Assembly: GCF_050632385.1 (NCBI RefSeq)
Contig: NZ_CP192599.1
Location: 1,364,001-1,428,000 of the forward strand
Reading direction: 5' to 3'
DNA length: 64,000 nucleotides
Source: Humitalea sp050632385
GTDB lineage: Bacteria; Pseudomonadota; Alphaproteobacteria; Acetobacterales; Acetobacteraceae
Shown: positions 24,258 through 32,286 of the stretch, piece by piece
Numbering within the stretch: position 1 is the stretch's first letter
Layout: each line of letters starts with the position of its first letter
Program-made: the position numbers and the translations under genes
The notes under the pieces: model-generated
Told to the model about the DNA's origin: nothing
The model's input: the letters and a program-made list of their open reading frames with translations, nothing else
The model's database searches: none

Positions 24258-26461
24258 TTCACCAGACCCTTCAATAGGCTGGCGATCTCGCCTTCTAGTG
24301 TGCTGACGTCCTTCTCAATATCTGCGAGCGGGCGCGGTGGCTTGTAGACGTAGAAGTGTCGATTGAGCGGGATTTCGTACCCGACCTTGGTTTTGGTATA
24401 ATCCACCCAGGCATCTGGTACATGGGGTAGGACTTCCGCCTCGATGTAGGCATCGATCACAGGCGTCATCGCGTCGATCAGCTCACCGTTGGGCATATCA
24501 GGACCGAACGCCATAGGTAGCGGCAGGTTGGTCTTCTTCGGCAGCGGTATGTTTTCTGTGTCGCGCAGGTCGCCATCGGCTTCCGGATTTCCCTTGGAGT
24601 CGCGGCAAATTTCAGCCTTGGGATCGCGCTCGCCGAGCGCAGCGTAGATGGCTTTCTTGATGGGTGCGGGCAGCCTTGTCTTTGCGTGCTTCTTAGCTGC
24701 TTTGTCGAGATCGGCTTCAAACACCGCGCGATCCATGTAGCGGCCTTTACGAGTCAGGCTTCCGAGTAAAGTGCGGATCGCATCCTGCTCCTCACGACCA
24801 GCCCTCTCCTCTGCGGCAGCAGCATTGTCGTTCTTGCGTTTTTTGGAAACGGCGAGGTTCGAAAACGTGGATTGCTCATCTAGACGTGCAATGCGCTCTG
24901 GCGTTGCTTCGAAGTTCAAGCGGAGCGGGCGCTCGACGACCACCTTCAGGAAGCCGAATTCACGGTTGTCGAAAATGCGGGAGACAACGCGCTTCTCCCA
25001 CTCGTTTTTCTTGTCATCGATGCAGACGTTCTCTTTTTCACCGTTCTGATAGTTACTGTAAATCTCTGTGAGGCGACAAATGTGAGTTTCCGACAGCTCG
25101 TTGCGTTTGTTGTTCAGGCTCTTCTTCATTTTTTTGAAGAAGCGCGTGCCGTCGATCAACTGGACCTTGCCTCGCCGATCAGCTGGCTTCCGGTTCGAGA
25201 CCAACCAGATGTAGGTGAAGATACCTGTGTTGTAGAAGAGCTGGTCAGGCATGGCGACGATCGCATCCAGCCAGTCATTCTCGATGATCCAGCGCCGGAT
25301 GTTCGAGGGGCCGGAACCTGCATCGCCGCTGAACAGGGGCGAGCCGTTAAAGATGATCGCGATCTTTGAGCCCTCCCCGCCGCTGTCGGGCGACGGATGC
25401 ATCTTCGAGATCATGTGCTGGAGGAAGAGCAGAGAGCCATCATTGATGGCCGGAAGGCCCGCACCGAAGCGGCCGCCAAAGCCTAGCTCCTGGTGCTCCT
25501 TGGTGACAATCTTCTGCTGGTCCTTCCATTCGACGCCGAAGGGCGGGTTAGCGAGCATGTAGTGGAACTGCCTGCCCTGGAAACCATCGAACGTCTTGCC
25601 GTCGCCCAGCGTGTCGCCGAGCACGATGTGATCGGTCTCCTCGTCCTTGATCAGCATGTCCGCGCAGCAAATCGCCCAGGATTCGTCATTATACTCCTGG
25701 CCGTAGAGGCCAAGGTTCGCGGCCCTGTTGCCAGCGCGGATCGTCTCTTCAGAAACAGAGAGCATCCCGCCTGTACCGCAGGCGGGATCGTAAATCTCAC
25801 GATAGACGCCCGGCTTATATACGTCTTCCTCGCCAGTGTAGACGAGATGCGTCATCAATCGGATGACCTCGCGCGGCGTGAAGTGATCGCCTGCCTCCTC
25901 ATTGGCTTGTTCGTTGAAGCGCATCACCAAGTGCTCGAAGATGTAGCCCATCTCCAGGTTCGTGATGCGATCCGGGTGCAGGTCGATCTCCGACATCGCC
26001 TTAACAATGTTGAAGAGGCGATTGCTGGCATCGAGCTTCTCGATCTGCTCGCCAAACTTGAATTTCTCGAAAATACGCCGCGCCGTCTCTGAGTATCCGT
26101 TAATGTAAGCAACCAAATTTGGCGCGATGTTTTCGCTATCTCCAAGCAATTTCTGAAACGTATAAGAGCTTGTGTTGTAGAGTGGCTGTTTCCGCTTTGG
26201 ATCGACAACCTTAGTCAACAGACGCGGCAGGGCATTTTCGGCAGTCTTGTTCGCGATTAGCCGCTTGTGTTCTATGAGCACCGCTTCCTTTGTAGGCTCA
26301 AGAACGCAATCGAAGCGCCGTAGCACGACCATTGGCAGCATCACAAGGCGATACTGTGGCGGCCGGTAGGGACCGCGCAGCCGGTTTGCAATCTCCCAGA
26401 TTTTTCCGGCTATTTCTTTGTGTCGCTCGTTTAGCACACGCCCCCCGTTATCATTGCTCAA
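24254..26461 (-). CDS. hsdM: Type I restriction-modification methyltransferase subunit M
   Basis: 735-residue adenine-N6 methyltransferase that protects host DNA and, with R and S, forms the restriction complex. The N-terminal helical domain (HsdM_N-like) is followed by the AdoMet motif DPACGTGG (225-232), the catalytic NPPF (305-308), and a longer than usual C-terminal extension of about 200 residues with Lys/Asp-rich parts. The start codon is TTG at 26461. It is chosen because a strong GGAGG lies just upstream and the N-terminus reads MSNDNGGRVLNERHKEIAGKIW; the next in-frame option would remove conserved sequence. Confidence 0.95.
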   Translation of the reverse strand: MSNDNGGRVLNERHKEIAGKIWEIANRLRGPYRPPQYRLVMLPMVVLRRFDCVLEPTKEAVLIEHKRLIANKTAENALPRLLTKVVDPKRKQPLYNTSSYTFQKLLGDSENIAPNLVAYINGYSETARRIFEKFKFGEQIEKLDASNRLFNIVKAMSEIDLHPDRITNLEMGYIFEHLVMRFNEQANEEAGDHFTPREVIRLMTHLVYTGEEDVYKPGVYREIYDPACGTGGMLSVSEETIRAGNRAANLGLYGQEYNDESWAICCADMLIKDEETDHIVLGDTLGDGKTFDGFQGRQFHYMLANPPFGVEWKDQQKIVTKEHQELGFGGRFGAGLPAINDGSLLFLQHMISKMHPSPDSGGEGSKIAIIFNGSPLFSGDAGSGPSNIRRWIIENDWLDAIVAMPDQLFYNTGIFTYIWLVSNRKPADRRGKVQLIDGTRFFKKMKKSLNNKRNELSETHICRLTEIYSNYQNGEKENVCIDDKKNEWEKRVVSRIFDNREFGFLKVVVERPLRLNFEATPERIARLDEQSTFSNLAVSKKRKNDNAAAAEERAGREEQDAIRTLLGSLTRKGRYMDRAVFEADLDKAAKKHAKTRLPAPIKKAIYAALGERDPKAEICRDSKGNPEADGDLRDTENIPLPKKTNLPLPMAFGPDMPNGELIDAMTPVIDAYIEAEVLPHVPDAWVDYTKTKVGYEIPLNRHFYVYKPPRPLADIEKDVSTLEGEIASLLKGLVK

Positions 26462-26670
26462 ACAACCTCCGCGCGAACGGTGATCGACTCCGCGCCTCGC
26501 ATACTAGCCAACCGGTTATCGATCGGCGAGACGACGCGTACCCTTTTCCGGCTGTGGCAGTCAGCCGACCGAAAACTGGCAAACCTCTCGCCAGAAGTTC
26601 TAAATAATACAAACTACAAGCTAGATCATCCGAATAATACTGGAAATATAATTAGAATAATGCTGCTAGT

Positions 26671-26698
26671 ATATTAGAGAATAATTGGGATTTTGCAA
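26671..26698 (-). promoter_or_regulatory. Candidate sigma70-type promoter of the defence operon
   Basis: On the minus strand, TTGCAA (26693-26698) and TAATAT (26671-26676) are separated by 16 bp, inside a conspicuously AT-rich block (about 26595-26700) in an otherwise GC-rich window. This would give an hsdM leader of roughly 200 nt. The assignment is by eye only. Confidence 0.4.
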
Positions 26699-26851
26699 TT
26701 CGTTCAACAGGGGGCACGTCCCTGGTAGCCGGGCTCTCCTGAACGGAGCCGCCTCCGCCATCCGGCCTCGATCCCTCGCGCAAGACAGGACTGACAGCGC
26801 CGTATCGGCGCGGACGCTGCTTTCGTTTGTTTAGGGTCCTGCGGCCCCCCA

Positions 26852-26974
26852 GCGGTCAAGGCCAAGCCCTCCGCTAGTCGCTTCGGGCGATCCCGGCGGT
26901 ATCCCCGACCTTCCTTCGCCTTCGGCTTCGTGCAGGACGGGTGATCCCCCTCCGCCGGGATCGGCCTTGACCGC
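26852..26974 (+). promoter_or_regulatory. Nested inverted repeats upstream of ardC (structured leader, ssDNA promoter or oriT candidate)
   Basis: Outer arms 26852-26863 and 26963-26974 (GCGGTCAAGGCC and its exact complement, 12 bp) enclose inner arms 26889-26899 and 26952-26962 (GATCCCGGCGG and complement, 11 bp). The two right arms abut, making a continuous 23-base strand that pairs with two separate left segments. The DNA from about 26705 to 27000 holds no credible gene. Its place directly before an antirestriction gene fits a leader RNA, an Frpo-like single-strand promoter, or part of the transfer origin. Confidence 0.6.
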
Positions 26975-26998
26975 ATCCCCCCGCTCATTGGCGCGGGC

Positions 26999-27027
26999 CT
27001 AGTCGGGTTGCATGCGCAACCCACTAG
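26999..27027 (+). promoter_or_regulatory. Hairpin overlapping the ardC ribosome-binding region
   Basis: CTAGT-C-GGGTTGC (26999-27011), loop ATGC, then GCAACCC-ACTAG (27016-27027): a 12-bp stem with one bulged C. The 3' foot runs into TAGGAG, the Shine-Dalgarno of ardC (start 27038). It could modulate translation of the antirestriction protein. Confidence 0.65.
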
Positions 27028-27037
27028 GAGAAATGAA

Positions 27038-27952
27038 ATGAAAACAGATATTTATGAGAGAGTGACGGCCCGAATCATCACTGACCTGGAGCAGGGCGAG
27101 CGGCCCTGGTTCAAGCCCTGGAATGCCGAGCACGCAGCGGGGCGGATCACCCGGCCCTTGCGGCACAATGGCCAGCCCTATCGGGGGATCAACGTGGTCA
27201 TGCTTTGGTCCGCCGCCGTGGCGGCAGGCTATACCGCGCCCATCTGGATGACCTACCGCCAGGCGCAGGAATTGGGCGCGCAGGTGAGGAAGGGCGAGAC
27301 CGGCAGCCTTGTGGTCTTCGCTTCCACCATCACCCGCACCGGCACGGATGAGAGCAGCGGGCAGGAGGTCGAAGAGGAAATCCCCTTCATAAAGGGATAC
27401 ACCGTCTTCAACGTGGAGCAGATCGACGGCCTGCCCGCGCACTTCTACACCCCGGCCGCGCCGCGCCTCGATCCCGTGCAGCGGATCGCCAAGGCCGAAG
27501 CGTTCTTCTCAGCCAGCGGAGCGAGCATCCGCCACGGCGGAAACATGGCATTCTACAGCGTCACGGAAGATCGCGTGCAGATGCCCCCGTTCGAGACCTT
27601 CAAGGACGCGGAGAGCTACTACGTGACCCTCGCGCATGAGGTGACACACTGGACGCGGCACCCTTCCAGGCTGGATCGGGATTTCGGGCGCAAGCGCTGG
27701 GGTGATGAAGGCTATGCGATGGAGGAGCTGGTTGCCGAGCTGGGCGCGGCGTTCCTGTCCGTAGATCTCGACCTGACCCCGGAACCGCGGGCAGATCACG
27801 CGGCCTATATCGCGCATTGGCTGAAAGTGCTGAAGGCCGACAAGCGCGCCATCTTCTCAGCCGCCGCCTATGCCCAGCGCGCGGCGGATTACCTCAGCCG
27901 ACTTCAGGTGCAGAACCAAGCGGAACCGATGCGCGAGGCGCGGGCGGCGTAA
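27038..27952 (+). CDS. ardC: ArdC-family antirestriction protein (ssDNA-binding domain plus zincin)
   Basis: 304 residues. The N-terminal ArdC domain (MKTDIYERVTARIITDLE-G-RPWFKPW, then RPLRHNGQPYRGINVVMLW) binds single-stranded DNA in characterised members. The C-terminal zincin-like domain has HEVTHWTRHPSRLDRDFG, with the HExxH zinc motif, and a downstream YAMEELVAELGAAFL supplying a further ligand. Such proteins protect incoming DNA against type I restriction during conjugation (known for plasmid pSa ArdC). The ATG at 27038 follows TAGGAG; an in-frame ATG at 27008 lies in the hairpin. It stands alone on the plus strand between two minus-strand operons. Confidence 0.92.
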   Translation: MKTDIYERVTARIITDLEQGERPWFKPWNAEHAAGRITRPLRHNGQPYRGINVVMLWSAAVAAGYTAPIWMTYRQAQELGAQVRKGETGSLVVFASTITRTGTDESSGQEVEEEIPFIKGYTVFNVEQIDGLPAHFYTPAAPRLDPVQRIAKAEAFFSASGASIRHGGNMAFYSVTEDRVQMPPFETFKDAESYYVTLAHEVTHWTRHPSRLDRDFGRKRWGDEGYAMEELVAELGAAFLSVDLDLTPEPRADHAAYIAHWLKVLKADKRAIFSAAAYAQRAADYLSRLQVQNQAEPMREARAA

Positions 27953-28018
27953 GCCGCCCATGGCCATCGTGCAAAAATTCGCCGGCCCGATGAACCTCTG
28001 ATTTGATTGCCGCCGCGA

Positions 28019-29419
28019 TCACCGGAGCACCCTCTCCGCGTTCAATAGCCATTCGAATTTGTCCGGCTTGTTCCGCACATCACGCAGATACCCCGCCATC
28101 CCTGGCCGCTCCCAGAAGTTCGGCATCTCCACCGTGAAGAACCCATGGTCGCGGGAGTCCAGCAGCCCAAGCTCCCCGCCGGTCGCCTCGCGGATATCCT
28201 CCACCTGAAGCACAGGCCGCGCCTGTTCGACCAGGTTGTCACCTGATCCCGCCACCTGACTGGCCGAGACGTTGAAGCCGCGCACCATCACCGAAGTCTT
28301 GCCCGAACGATGCTCGATCTCGCGCAGCGTATCGGTGTCGGGCAGTCCCCGATAAAGCGTGTGTGCGACCGCCTTCCTCCAGATGCGCGCAGTCTCCTTT
28401 CCATACCTGGTCTCGATCTGCGCCGCCGCGTTCTGAAAGACCCCAAGGAAGTTGATCCCGCCCTGGCGGTAGAGGGTCAGGATTTCATAGAAGTTGGAGA
28501 CGTAGAGCTGCCCCCACTCTTCCCCGACGACGAGCGCGCGCAATGGCCCATGCGCATCCGCAAAGCGTTCAACGACCGCCGCCATCATCGCGCCGACAAA
28601 GGTTCGGCTGGTATCGCTCCGCGCGTTGCCGATGATGAAGAGCGCGGTGCGCTCATGCTTCATATCGGCAGGGTCGAAGGAATTGGAATCCGTCGCCGCT
28701 CGCCCCGCCGTCCCCGGCTGAAAGCCTTGCAACCGCTCGATGATGACCGAGGAATACGCGTTCCACTGGTCTCGCGATTCCGTCAGGCTCGCAATCTGGC
28801 GGCACATGCCGGAATCATCCTGCATCCGGGAGTCCGACGCCCAGACGAGCAGATCATCCGCGATCTCTTCGCGCCCGCGCCCGAAGAAGTCCCATAGACC
28901 ACCTGGCGCGCAAGCCCACCGCTCAGACGGATAAAGCGCCGCGATCTTATTGTAGAGGGCGAAGGCTGTGCGCACTCCCTGACCGATCCAACGGTGCCGC
29001 GCATCCGGATCAATCGGCACCAGATAGCTTGCGGCATCATAAGCGGCCTCGCCGACGATGGATCGCAGCGCGGGTTGCGCCGCGACTTCCAGGAGCCGCG
29101 TGTTGAAGTTGAACGTCTCGGTCGGATAGCCATAGAGGCGGCCCGGATTGATGAAGCGCACCCTGTAGCCTTGCCGCTCTAACGTCTTCCATGACACCCA
29201 GGCAAGCTCTGCGTCCTTGGGGTCCGTGATGATCTTGGTCAGGTGCGCCGTGCGGGGCGAGACCAGATTGACGCCGAGGAACCGCGTCAGCTTCCCTTTG
29301 CCCGCCTGCGCGTCAATCGCAACGGGTTCGGTGCCGTCATAGACAAGCGCGCGGCCTTCCGCGAAGCCCAGCTCAATCCCGCGCCTCACGGCGGAGCGCG
29401 GCGCGATGATCTCATTCAT
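28019..29419 (-). CDS. TraG/VirD4-type conjugative coupling ATPase, soluble form
   Basis: 466-residue coupling protein that should dock the relaxase-DNA complex to a type IV secretion channel. The Walker A region DAQAGKGKLTRF (residues 36-47) is of the TraG AGKG type. The Walker B position reads ALVVGEEWGQL, with Glu where Asp is usual. A TraG-D C-terminal part (VMVRGFNVSASQVAGSG, then GLLDSRDHGFFTVEMPNFWERPGM) follows. There is no N-terminal membrane anchor; the two short genes upstream, one encoding a membrane protein, may supply it. The ATG at 29419 overlaps the preceding stop (ATGA). Confidence 0.85.
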   Translation of the reverse strand: MNEIIAPRSAVRRGIELGFAEGRALVYDGTEPVAIDAQAGKGKLTRFLGVNLVSPRTAHLTKIITDPKDAELAWVSWKTLERQGYRVRFINPGRLYGYPTETFNFNTRLLEVAAQPALRSIVGEAAYDAASYLVPIDPDARHRWIGQGVRTAFALYNKIAALYPSERWACAPGGLWDFFGRGREEIADDLLVWASDSRMQDDSGMCRQIASLTESRDQWNAYSSVIIERLQGFQPGTAGRAATDSNSFDPADMKHERTALFIIGNARSDTSRTFVGAMMAAVVERFADAHGPLRALVVGEEWGQLYVSNFYEILTLYRQGGINFLGVFQNAAAQIETRYGKETARIWRKAVAHTLYRGLPDTDTLREIEHRSGKTSVMVRGFNVSASQVAGSGDNLVEQARPVLQVEDIREATGGELGLLDSRDHGFFTVEMPNFWERPGMAGYLRDVRNKPDKFEWLLNAERVLR

Positions 29420-29646
29420 AGCAGCCCCGAGCGTTCGAGATTCTCCCAATCGTTCAGGCGCGCATTGCCGAGCGCTCCTGACGGGTTCGCGTTCAGCATG
29501 GCGCGAAGCTGCGCTGCCGCTTGCGCTTCGGCGCGCATGCGCGCGATCCGGGCTTGCGCCGCATCCTCCCACGCCAGACGCTGCTGCGCGTGGGATTCAA
29601 ACATCCAGAAGAACTGATAAAGCTCGACAATCTTCCGGACGCTCAT
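29416..29646 (-). CDS. Small mobilisation-operon protein
   Basis: 76 residues, family not recognised. Aromatic-rich N-terminal helix (KIVELYQFFWMFESHAQQR) followed by an alanine/arginine-rich helix that looks coiled-coil forming. It overlaps both neighbours by four bases (ATGA at each end), which shows it is a real, translated member of the operon between the membrane protein and the coupling ATPase. Confidence 0.8.
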   Translation of the reverse strand: MSVRKIVELYQFFWMFESHAQQRLAWEDAAQARIARMRAEAQAAAQLRAMLNANPSGALGNARLNDWENLERSGLL

Positions 29647-30143
29647 CGTCCCGGCCCCTCATCGTCCCAGTCAGCAAATTCAAACGGCGGGCGATCCAGG
29701 CGCGCTTGCTGTTGAGATTGGGCGCGGGTCTCGATCTGCGGCGGAAGGACTTCCACCTGCTGGGCCTTCTCCGCGTCGAGTACCTGCTGAATCAGAATTT
29801 CGATGCCGAGCGATCCAGCGATATAGCCGCCCATAATCAGGTAGGGCAGCGCATCGCCGCGAACATACACCCCGAGCACAATCTCGCAGAAGATCGCAAA
29901 GGCCGGTAGGAGAAACGCCCCCGCCAGTCCGCGACGAACAAAGCTTCTGGCATCAACAGGCTCAACCCAAACTTCATTCCGAATGACGATGGGCTTGTTC
30001 CAAGCGAAGAGGCAAACAATCGTCATCACAAAACAAATGAACGCCGCCGCCATGAAGAGGACCGCCGCGACCGTGATGATAACAGCCATGACGACAGCGA
30101 TAGCGAAGATCGCCGCGCTGTTCTCATTGTTTTGTTGGTTCAT
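29643..30143 (-). CDS. Mobilisation-operon inner-membrane protein
   Basis: 166 residues. The N-terminus has a very long hydrophobic region (about 9-48, enough for two helices: AAIFAIAVVMAVIITVAAVL ... FICFVMTIVCLFAW). A third segment lies near 75-95 (AFLLPAFAIFCEIVLGVYV) and a fourth near 100-118. The polar C-terminal tail is Gln/Glu-rich. It lies between the relaxase and the coupling ATPase genes. Because the ATPase lacks its usual membrane anchor, this protein is a candidate for that role; this is inference. No named family recognised. Confidence 0.8.
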   Translation of the reverse strand: MNQQNNENSAAIFAIAVVMAVIITVAAVLFMAAAFICFVMTIVCLFAWNKPIVIRNEVWVEPVDARSFVRRGLAGAFLLPAFAIFCEIVLGVYVRGDALPYLIMGGYIAGSLGIEILIQQVLDAEKAQQVEVLPPQIETRAQSQQQARLDRPPFEFADWDDEGPGR

Positions 30144-30172
30144 GTAGCATTAACTCCTTCGGTTTTTGGTTG

Positions 30173-31447
30173 CTATCTCCGGAGCGATAGGCCGAGATCG
30201 ACGCCGCGCGATTGCGACGCCTCGCGGCCTTCACCGTTCGAGAACTTCAGGAAGCGGCCCACATCGCTCCGCAGATCGCGCAGCTGGGCGGCTTGCTCTT
30301 TGCGGAGGTCTTTGAACTCAGCTTGGAGAGCGGCGCGCTCTTCGCGCTGCTGATCGATCAGCTTTTGCCGCTGCGCTTCCTGCCGCTCGCGCAGGCGTTC
30401 CGCCTCGCGTTCGGATTGCGCGCGGACTTCCTGATACTTGCCCGTGATGCGGTGCCAGATGCCGAGCAGCCCCTTCGGCAGCCGCGCCGCCCGCTCCCGC
30501 GACGCCGCCAGCCAATCCTTATCGAGTTGACCATCAAGCTCCGCGCGCGCCTTACGGTGGCCGCGCGTCATCTCTTCCTTCACCGCCCCGAGTGTCGCGG
30601 ACCGTTTGGCGAAGCGCTCCCGGCTTTCATCGATATGGCGGCGGATCGCGGGGCGCATGCGCTTCGCGATGGCCTCGCTCGTCTCGGCAACCGATTTTAG
30701 ACCATCGCCATCGCCCAGGCGGGCGCGGACCTCTTTGGTCTTCAGGTCCAGGACGCGCGGGAGCGACTGCACCTCGCCCATATGATCGAGGACGACGAAG
30801 CCGCGCTTATCGCCCTTTGCCAGGAAGAAGCCGCGCGCCTGAAGGCTGCGCTCGAAGGATTGCCGGTTGTCAGATTGCTTCCAGCACGCCTGGACGGCTT
30901 CCTTGGTCCAGCGCGGGTCCATCCCCTGCCGCTTCGCCTGCTGCCACTCGGCCAGTGTGAAATTCGTCGGGTTGCGGTCCCCCTTGGCCGCGATCCCGTT
31001 TGGCATCTGCCAACCGTGATCGAGGTAGAGGCCGCGCGAGACCTCCATCAGCTTGTTCTTAAAGAAGGAGACGGGCCGCGCTGTCATGGTCTGCGCGTCG
31101 ATGCGCGACCACACGCAATGCGCATGGCGACGGCCTTCCTTCTCATGGAAGATGATGGCGCGGGGCTGGTTATCGAGGCCGAGCCGCGTCTCGATCCGGT
31201 CAATCGCCGCTTCAAAATCGGCGACCGATACGCGCGCCGCTTCCGGCGGGCTTAAAGATAGAGAGAAGAGATACTGGCGGCACTTCGTGCCGCGACTGAT
31301 CGCTTCCGCCTCCTTGAAGGCTCCGCTCAGATTGTCCGCGACGAAGCCGCGCAGCTCATGGACGCGGACATGCTCATTATCATCGGTGCGCAGGAGGTGG
31401 GCGGCCAGGTCCGCCCCGCCGCTGCGCTGGGAGCCTTTGAGGATCAT
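30173..31447 (-). CDS. Relaxase / mobilisation nuclease (HUH type)
   Basis: 424-residue DNA relaxase that should nick at oriT and lead the transferred strand. The N-terminal domain has the metal-binding histidines His101, His108 and His110 in IIFHEKEGRRHAHCVWSRID (HxH motif), with a candidate catalytic Tyr59 in CRQYLFSLSLSPPE. The middle region is typical of alphaproteobacterial relaxases (GWQMPNGIAAKGDRNPTNFTL). The C-terminal ~150 residues are a highly charged coiled coil (REREAERLRERQEAQRQKL). The start overlaps the mobC stop (ATGA). The exact MOB class was not determined. Confidence 0.88.
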   Translation of the reverse strand: MILKGSQRSGGADLAAHLLRTDDNEHVRVHELRGFVADNLSGAFKEAEAISRGTKCRQYLFSLSLSPPEAARVSVADFEAAIDRIETRLGLDNQPRAIIFHEKEGRRHAHCVWSRIDAQTMTARPVSFFKNKLMEVSRGLYLDHGWQMPNGIAAKGDRNPTNFTLAEWQQAKRQGMDPRWTKEAVQACWKQSDNRQSFERSLQARGFFLAKGDKRGFVVLDHMGEVQSLPRVLDLKTKEVRARLGDGDGLKSVAETSEAIAKRMRPAIRRHIDESRERFAKRSATLGAVKEEMTRGHRKARAELDGQLDKDWLAASRERAARLPKGLLGIWHRITGKYQEVRAQSEREAERLRERQEAQRQKLIDQQREERAALQAEFKDLRKEQAAQLRDLRSDVGRFLKFSNGEGREASQSRGVDLGLSLRR

Positions 31448-31872
31448 TCGCTGCCCCCTTCGGCCTTGAGACCGAGCGCGGCGACCAGCAGGCAGCGAAT
31501 GGACCGGATATCGGCCAGGGCCGCCGAAAGTTCGGTCTCAAGTTCCAGAGTGACGGGCAGCGCGCCGATATTCGCGAGCCTTGCGAGCTGATTGACATTG
31601 CTGGACAGGCGCGAGGCCCCAAGCAGCGCGAGGGCCTGGGCCAGCGCTTGCCGGTCTTCGACGGCAAGACCACTGCGGCGCAGCCGCACAGGCAGGGCCG
31701 AACCTAGAACCTTCGCCTTGATGTAAGAGCCAAGCGGCGCACCCTTGGCCTCATCGGTCAGGCGGGCGCGTTCAGCCTCTGACAGGCGCAGGCTGAACGG
31801 CGGGAGGCGCGGCTTCGGGACGGTGACTGGACCACCGTTGGACGCCGCGTGGAAGGTTTGAGGGAGAGACAT
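31444..31872 (-). CDS. mobC: MobC-like relaxosome accessory protein
   Basis: 142 residues. A proline-rich N-terminus is followed by a ribbon-helix-helix-like stretch (FSLRLSEAERARLTDEAKGAPLGSYIKAKVLG) and a conserved C-terminal segment (LGASRLSSNVNQLARLANIGALPVTLELETELSAALADIRSIR) typical of MobC proteins that open the DNA at oriT for the relaxase. A GGGGGGCGG sequence serves as ribbon start site. It overlaps the relaxase gene by four bases and is probably the first large gene of the mobilisation operon. Confidence 0.87.
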   Translation of the reverse strand: MSLPQTFHAASNGGPVTVPKPRLPPFSLRLSEAERARLTDEAKGAPLGSYIKAKVLGSALPVRLRRSGLAVEDRQALAQALALLGASRLSSNVNQLARLANIGALPVTLELETELSAALADIRSIRCLLVAALGLKAEGGSE

Positions 31873-31884
31873 GGCCGCCCCCCG

Positions 31885-31995
31885 TCACAACGAGGGAGGG
31901 TTTGGCCTGGCTAACGACGTATCGCGGAGCACTTGCTCCCATTCGGCCAATTCGGCGAATATCCGGTTCGACTCGTCGCCGGATAGGCGCGCCAT
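31885..31995 (-). CDS. Possible 36-residue ORF ahead of mobC
   Basis: Short frame starting MARLSGDESNRIFAELAEWE and ending RPNPPSL, with protein-like, charge-balanced composition. It ends 12 bp before the mobC start on the same strand. The frame is open further upstream without another ATG, and no good ribosome-binding site precedes the ATG. It may be a small operon leader gene or the tail of a decayed gene. The remaining DNA to 32286 (about 290 bp) shows only short dyads such as 32112-32131 (CCGGCG/CGCCGG) and no gene. Confidence 0.35.
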   Translation of the reverse strand: MARLSGDESNRIFAELAEWEQVLRDTSLARPNPPSL

Positions 31996-32286
31996 TTTGT
32001 GTTCGACGCCTGGGACATCCCCGAACGCGCTGAACGGCGAGGAAAAATCCGGTATTCTGCAGGCCTCCGTAAAGGCGAGGCGAGGGACTTATAAACAATC
32101 CGAACCTCGGTCCGGCGGCTGGTGACGCCGGCGACCCATGGAATTGCGAAAAAGCACGCTGCGTTCTTGGCGTGACATCGAAATCGCAGTTGGTCGCCCG
32201 CCCAGCGCGATTTCTATCGCCGTTTTCCAATGAACTGGAGCGAGCCCGAGCGCCTTTCATTCGTGGCCAGTGGCAGGTACTGGCTG

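Noticed and set aside
26704..27024. 106-codon minus-strand frame before ardC
   Set aside because: It lies wholly in the nested inverted repeats; composition follows the palindromes rather than a protein.
28019..29572. Longer coupling-protein start at 29572
   Set aside because: The extra codons lie in the coding sequence of the overlapping 76-residue gene and show no membrane helix; the ATG at 29419 has the same four-base overlap as the other genes of this operon.
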